DNA of 11,811 bases from contig CAMKMR010000024.1 in NCBI GenBank assembly GCA_946413945.1, forward strand, positions 1-11,811, in the 5' to 3' direction. Below, one piece after another: positions 7,991-11,811 of this stretch. Under the pieces are notes generated by a model. The model was not told the DNA's origin, did no database searches, and saw only the letters and a list, made by a program, of their open reading frames with translations. The translations under genes and the position numbers were made by a program. Every line of letters begins with the position of its first letter. Positions within the stretch are counted from its first letter, which is position 1. This stretch comes from an uncultured Lachnospiraceae bacterium. GTDB taxonomy: Bacteria > Bacillota > Clostridia > Lachnospirales > Lachnospiraceae.

Positions 7991-9010
7991 ATGAACATAC
8001 TTGTTACAGGTGGAGCGGGCTTTATTGGTTCTAATTTTATATATTTATTATTAGAGGAACGACCTGACTATAAAGTTATTTGTGTTGATGCTTTAACATA
8101 TGCAGCAAATATACATACATTAAATGGAGCGATGACAAATGAGAAATTCGTCTTTTATAAAGAGGATATAAGAAATAGGAATGGTATATATAAGATTTTT
8201 GAAAAAGAGCATCCTGATATTGTTGTAAATTTTGCGGCAGAGAGTCATGTCGATAGATCTATTGAAAATCCAGAGATTTTTTTAGAAACTAATATAATTG
8301 GTACTGCAATTCTAATGGATGCTTGTAGGAAATATGATATTAAACGTTTTCATCAAGTAGGAACAGATGAGGTGTATGGCGATTTGCCGCTTGATCGCCC
8401 AGATTTGTTTTTTCGTGAGGACACGCCAATACATACTAGTTCTCCATATAGCACATCCAAAGCGTCTGCAGATTTGCTGGTTCAGGCATACCACAGAACA
8501 TATGGTTTGCCAGTGACAATCAGTCGTTGTTCTAATAATTATGGACCATATCAATTTCCTGAGAAGCTTATACCTTTGATGATAAATAATGCTAGTCAAG
8601 AAAAAACACTTCCAGTTTATGGTGAAGGGAAAAATGTTCGAGACTGGCTATATGTTAAAGATCATTGTTATGGAATTTTAGCGGTGATTGAAAAAGGGAA
8701 AATTGGAGAAATATATAATCTTGGGGGGCATAATGAGAAAACAAATCTTGAGGTTGTTAAGATTATATTATCTGAATTGAATAAATCTGAACAATTAATA
8801 ACATTTGTAAAGGATAGAAAAGGACATGATCAGCGTTATGCTATTGATCCAAGTAAGGCGATGAATGAACTTGGGTGGTCACCCACAACAAAGTTTGAAG
8901 ATGGAATAAAGCAGACAATTCATTGGTATAAGAATCATATGGATTGGTTACAGGAATGCACATCAGGTGAGTATACTAAATATTATGATGAAATGTATAG
9001 AGATAGATAA
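7991..9010 (+). CDS. rfbB: dTDP-glucose 4,6-dehydratase (RmlB)
   Basis: This is an NAD-dependent extended short-chain dehydrogenase that turns dTDP-glucose into dTDP-4-keto-6-deoxyglucose, the branch point for dTDP-rhamnose, amino sugars and others. The 339 residues are the normal length. The Rossmann glycine motif is at residues 7-13 (GGAGFIG). Catalytic T125-D126-E127 (GTDEVYGDL) and Y153/K157 (YSTSKAS) are present, as are the family blocks NFAAESHVDRSI, CSNNYGPYQFPEKLIPL and GHDQRYAID. AAGGAG (7977-7982) overlaps the rfbA stop codon, so the two are probably translationally linked. The usual following genes rmlC (epimerase) and rmlD (reductase) are not found; either they lie elsewhere or the 4-keto intermediate is used differently here. 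Confidence 0.96.
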   Translation: MNILVTGGAGFIGSNFIYLLLEERPDYKVICVDALTYAANIHTLNGAMTNEKFVFYKEDIRNRNGIYKIFEKEHPDIVVNFAAESHVDRSIENPEIFLETNIIGTAILMDACRKYDIKRFHQVGTDEVYGDLPLDRPDLFFREDTPIHTSSPYSTSKASADLLVQAYHRTYGLPVTISRCSNNYGPYQFPEKLIPLMINNASQEKTLPVYGEGKNVRDWLYVKDHCYGILAVIEKGKIGEIYNLGGHNEKTNLEVVKIILSELNKSEQLITFVKDRKGHDQRYAIDPSKAMNELGWSPTTKFEDGIKQTIHWYKNHMDWLQECTSGEYTKYYDEMYRDR

Positions 9011-9053
9011 AATGATAATATTCTAAATTGATAATTGAGAAGAGTAAAACAAT

Positions 9054-10937
9054 ATGAAGATTAGACTTGCAGACTATGTGGCAGACTTTTTAGCAGCCCA
9101 TGGAATTAAAGATATATTCAGTGTAGTTGGTGGTGGGGCTATGCATTTAAATGATGCTTTCGGACATCATAAGGGATTGCATGTAACCTATAATCATCAC
9201 GAACAGGCTTGTGCCATGGCAGCAGAAGCTTATGCGAGAATTGATAATAAGATTGCGGCGGTTTGTGTAACAACAGGACCTGGAGGAACTAACGCCCTGA
9301 CAGGTGTTGCCTGTGGCTGGTTGGATTCTATTCCGATGATGATAATAAGCGGACAGGTAAGATATGATACTACAGCCAGATATACCTCACAGTTTACTGA
9401 TGGAGAAGAATTAAGAGCAGTTGGAGATCAGGAGTTTGACATAACAAAAGCAGCTGAATCAATGACTAAGTATGCGGTCATGATAGAAGACCCATTAACT
9501 ATAAGATATCATCTTGAGAGAGCATATCATCTTGCAACAACTGGAAGACCAGGACCTGTTTGGATAGATATTCCTGTTAATTATCAGGGAATGTTTATAG
9601 AAACAGAAGATCTTATAGGCTATGAAAAGGAAGCAGATGTAATTGAAATAAACGGAGAAAATTATGAGACCCGTAAAGATGATGATGTGAAACTTCCTCC
9701 AGAAGTTGATGATTCAACAATTGATGAGATTATAGATCTTATAAAGAATGCGAAAAGGCCTGTGCTTCACGCAGGTTATGGTATAAGACTATCTGGTGGA
9801 TATGATTGCTTTAGAAATGTAATAGATAAGCTTAACATACCTGTAGTTACATACTGGAATGCAATTGACCTTATTGAAGATGATAACGAGCTCTATGTGG
9901 GGCGTGCAGGAAATATGGGAGATAGACCGGGTAACTGGGCTATACAAAATTCAGATCTTATCATAGCAGTTGGAACCAGGATATCCATAAGACAGGTTGG
10001 CTATAACTGGAAAACCTGGGCAAGATATGCAAAGGTTGTAATGGTGGATATTGATAAGGCTGAGATGAATAAACATACCATTCATGTAGAAAGGAAAGTC
10101 TGGGCTGATGCAAAAGACTTTCTCATGAAAATGGATGAAAGACTTATAGAACCATTAAATCTTCATGCAGAATGGGGTGCTATCTGTCAGGGATGGAAGA
10201 GGGATTATCCTGTGGTAAGACCTTCTCAGTGGAAAGAAAATGGCACGACAGCCAATGTTTATGCATTTATTAAATATCTGAGCCACAGTCTTCCTGAAAA
10301 TTCATATACAGCTGTTTCAAATGGTGCCTGCTGTGTAGTAGGAAATCAGGCTTATGAAATAAAAAAAGGTAGTAGATTTGATAATAACAGTGCTATAGCC
10401 AGCATGGGTTATGGACTTCCAGCAGCTATAGGTACCTGCCTTGGAGCTGGAAATAAAGAGACTATATGTCTTGAAGGGGATGGCTCTATCATGATGAACC
10501 TTCAGGAATTACAGACTATTATTACGAATAAGCTGCCTATAAAGATTTTTCTTATAAATAATTCAGGATATCATTCCATAAGGATTACTCAGTCAAATCT
10601 TTTTAGTGAGCATTCGAAAGTTGGAATAGGAGAAGAATCAGGTGACTTATCATTCCCAGAATATGAGAAGATAGCTGAGGCATTTGGTTATCGATATTTC
10701 AGTGCTCATTCTAATAAAGAGATGATGCAGGTTGTAGATGAAGTAAATAAGCTCGAGGGACCACTCTTTGTAGAGATATTTACAGATACAGATCAAAGAT
10801 GGGAACCAAAGAGTTCAACCAAGAGACTTCCTGATGGAACCCTAGTGAGTCCTCCATTAGAAGATCTGGCTCCGTTTCTTCCAAGGGAAGAACTTGAAAA
10901 GATAATGATAGTACCAATGTATGAGGATGAGAATTAA
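9054..10937 (+). CDS. Thiamine-diphosphate enzyme, acetolactate-synthase-like, of a polysaccharide locus
   Basis: The 627-residue protein has the three-domain layout of the acetolactate synthase/pyruvate decarboxylase family. The N-terminal Pyr domain carries the cofactor-activating glutamate E50 in HHEQACAMAAEAYAR and the loop TTGPGGTNALTG. The central domain begins near residue 225 (AKRPVLHAGYGI). The C-terminal PP domain has MGYGLPAAIG and the TPP/Mg signature GDGS (475-478) to NN (502-503). It ends in a tail rich in P and L (PPLEDLAPFLPREE). From the family: such enzymes decarboxylate a 2-keto acid and pass the acyl carbanion to an acceptor; YerE does this on a CDP-keto-sugar in yersiniose synthesis. 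From context: it follows rfbF-rfbA-rfbB and precedes an aldolase, so I infer a sugar-modifying role, not valine/isoleucine synthesis. No small regulatory subunit gene is adjacent. The ribosome binding site is weak (GAGAAGAG, 9037-9044). Substrate unknown. Confidence 0.85.
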   Translation: MKIRLADYVADFLAAHGIKDIFSVVGGGAMHLNDAFGHHKGLHVTYNHHEQACAMAAEAYARIDNKIAAVCVTTGPGGTNALTGVACGWLDSIPMMIISGQVRYDTTARYTSQFTDGEELRAVGDQEFDITKAAESMTKYAVMIEDPLTIRYHLERAYHLATTGRPGPVWIDIPVNYQGMFIETEDLIGYEKEADVIEINGENYETRKDDDVKLPPEVDDSTIDEIIDLIKNAKRPVLHAGYGIRLSGGYDCFRNVIDKLNIPVVTYWNAIDLIEDDNELYVGRAGNMGDRPGNWAIQNSDLIIAVGTRISIRQVGYNWKTWARYAKVVMVDIDKAEMNKHTIHVERKVWADAKDFLMKMDERLIEPLNLHAEWGAICQGWKRDYPVVRPSQWKENGTTANVYAFIKYLSHSLPENSYTAVSNGACCVVGNQAYEIKKGSRFDNNSAIASMGYGLPAAIGTCLGAGNKETICLEGDGSIMMNLQELQTIITNKLPIKIFLINNSGYHSIRITQSNLFSEHSKVGIGEESGDLSFPEYEKIAEAFGYRYFSAHSNKEMMQVVDEVNKLEGPLFVEIFTDTDQRWEPKSSTKRLPDGTLVSPPLEDLAPFLPREELEKIMIVPMYEDEN

Positions 10938-10981
10938 TAACAATAGATAAATTATAGTAGTGTATAGCGTTAATAATATGA

Positions 10982-10986
10982 GAGGG
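10982..10986 (+). promoter_or_regulatory. Ribosome binding site choosing the aldolase start
   Basis: GAGGG at 10982-10986 lies 6 bases before ATG 10993. The in-frame GTG at 10960 and ATG at 10978 have no comparable purine-rich site, so 10993 is preferred. Confidence 0.6.
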
Positions 10987-10992
10987 CATTTA

Positions 10993-11784
10993 ATGAGGTT
11001 AAAACATAAAATCGTTGAAGACTTAAAAGTTTTAAAATCTGAATATGGGGTTGTATCTATAAAGGCAGAATTCGAAGCAGAGGGTTCAAGAAAAGATGAA
11101 CTCATCATGCTCCGTGACTTTGTAGAAGAAGTCGGTCTTGGATTAATAATAAAGATAGGTGGATGTGAAGCAGTTCATGATCTTGATCAGTGTAAGTTGC
11201 TTGATGCTACAGGGGTTATGGCTCCGATGATAGAGACTCCGTTTGCTATGAGGAAATTTAAAGGAGCAGTAAAAAAAGTCTACGGAGATATAGAACAGGA
11301 TAATATCAAAATAGAGCGTATCATCAATGCTGAAACTAAAACTTGTCTTAAGAATTTTGATGAGATCTTAGATGAGGGAGAAGGGTTCCTTACCGGAATT
11401 ACAGTAGGAAGAAGCGATCTTTCAGCTTCTATGGATATTGCAAAGAAAGACATTGAAACAGAGCCGGTTTTTCTTGCTACAAGAGAGTTTTGTGAGAAAG
11501 CTAAAAGTAAAGGTCTTATCACAAACTTCGGCGGCAATATCGGTATAGAGTCAATTCCTTTTATTATCAATATGAATCAGTATATTGATCGATTTGAAAC
11601 CAGAAAAGTAGTCATATCAAAACAGGATGATCCGGTATTTCTTAAGAAGGCCATAGCTTCAGCACTTTCATTTGAACTGGATTATCTTAAATTTAAATCT
11701 GCTTATTATACAGCAATGGCAACAGAAGATGCGGCAAGAATAGAAAGGCTTACCAAGCAGGTTGAGTCTGTTAAAAGTGAATAA
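10993..11784 (+). CDS. HpcH/HpaI (citrate-lyase-beta-like) aldolase family protein
   Basis: The 263-residue protein has the phosphoenolpyruvate/pyruvate TIM-barrel pattern of HpcH/HpaI aldolases and citrate lyase beta subunits. In order it shows SIKAEFEAEGSR (residues ~16-27), KIGGCEA, APMIETPFA, INAET with E114 and GRSDLSAS with D142. E114 and D142 correspond to the two divalent-metal ligands of the family and are about the expected distance apart. Known members make or break C-C bonds between pyruvate, or an acyl-CoA, and an aldehyde. Here it follows the TPP enzyme by 55 bases in the same operon, so it probably makes or consumes a 2-keto acid used there; this is inference. The start at ATG 10993 follows GAGGG. 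A GTG at 10960 would add 11 residues with no good ribosome binding site. Only 27 bases follow the stop in the window, with no visible terminator, so the operon likely continues. Family call is firm, substrate is not. Confidence 0.8.
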   Translation: MRLKHKIVEDLKVLKSEYGVVSIKAEFEAEGSRKDELIMLRDFVEEVGLGLIIKIGGCEAVHDLDQCKLLDATGVMAPMIETPFAMRKFKGAVKKVYGDIEQDNIKIERIINAETKTCLKNFDEILDEGEGFLTGITVGRSDLSASMDIAKKDIETEPVFLATREFCEKAKSKGLITNFGGNIGIESIPFIINMNQYIDRFETRKVVISKQDDPVFLKKAIASALSFELDYLKFKSAYYTAMATEDAARIERLTKQVESVKSE

Positions 11785-11811
11785 TAAACAATAAGAAAAA
11801 ACACTAAATAA

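Noticed and set aside
9054..10937. Housekeeping acetolactate synthase large subunit (ilvB)
   Set aside because: No small subunit or other branched-chain amino-acid gene is nearby, the protein is longer than usual IlvB, and it sits among sugar-nucleotide genes; this remains possible but less likely.
10960..10992. GTG 10960 or ATG 10978 as the aldolase start
   Set aside because: Neither has a good ribosome binding site, whereas ATG 10993 follows GAGGG by 6 bases.

Overview
The window looks like chromosome of a low-GC Gram-positive anaerobe of the Clostridia, most likely Lachnospiraceae (a Butyrivibrio-like organism is my guess; genus confidence is low). This rests on a PolC-type replicative polymerase, the MEP-pathway gene ispG beside the 3' end of an rseP-type site-2 protease (the rseP-ispG-polC order I know from this group), AT-rich codon use, strong Shine-Dalgarno sites and TTG start usage. 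All genes lie on the + strand.

Region 1 (1-6017) is housekeeping. It holds the C-terminal tail of RseP (1-120), a short array of four 16-17 bp direct repeats (120-206), ispG (229-1290) and a long polC (1365-6017). PolC carries all the expected domains: N-terminal domain, OB, PHP split by a DEDDh exonuclease, Zn-binding palm, HhH and a C-terminal clamp-binding motif. An unusually long low-complexity linker, acidic then basic, sits before the OB fold.

Region 2 (6018-6263) is the boundary. It contains an AT-rich stretch with a possible scrap of a degraded small gene, a strong intrinsic terminator (stem 6142-6153 / 6174-6185), and a short leader that probably carries the promoter and ribosome binding site of the next operon.

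Region 3 (6264-11784) is a cell-surface sugar-nucleotide operon. It encodes glucose-1-phosphate cytidylyltransferase (rfbF), glucose-1-phosphate thymidylyltransferase (rfbA/rmlA), dTDP-glucose 4,6-dehydratase (rfbB/rmlB), an acetolactate-synthase-like thiamine-diphosphate enzyme, and an HpcH/HpaI (citrate-lyase-beta-like) aldolase. The intergenic gaps are 12-55 bases with no terminator between genes, so they are probably co-transcribed. The operon starts both a CDP-glucose and a dTDP-glucose branch, but inside the window it lacks the next enzymes of either one (no rfbG; no rmlC or rmlD). It then adds two enzymes of 2-keto-acid chemistry. My inference is that the locus makes an unusual, perhaps branched-chain, sugar or sugar substituent for a surface polysaccharide, with the remaining genes beyond base 11811. 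The TPP-enzyme/aldolase pair is the most interesting part of the window, but its actual reaction cannot be read from the sequence.
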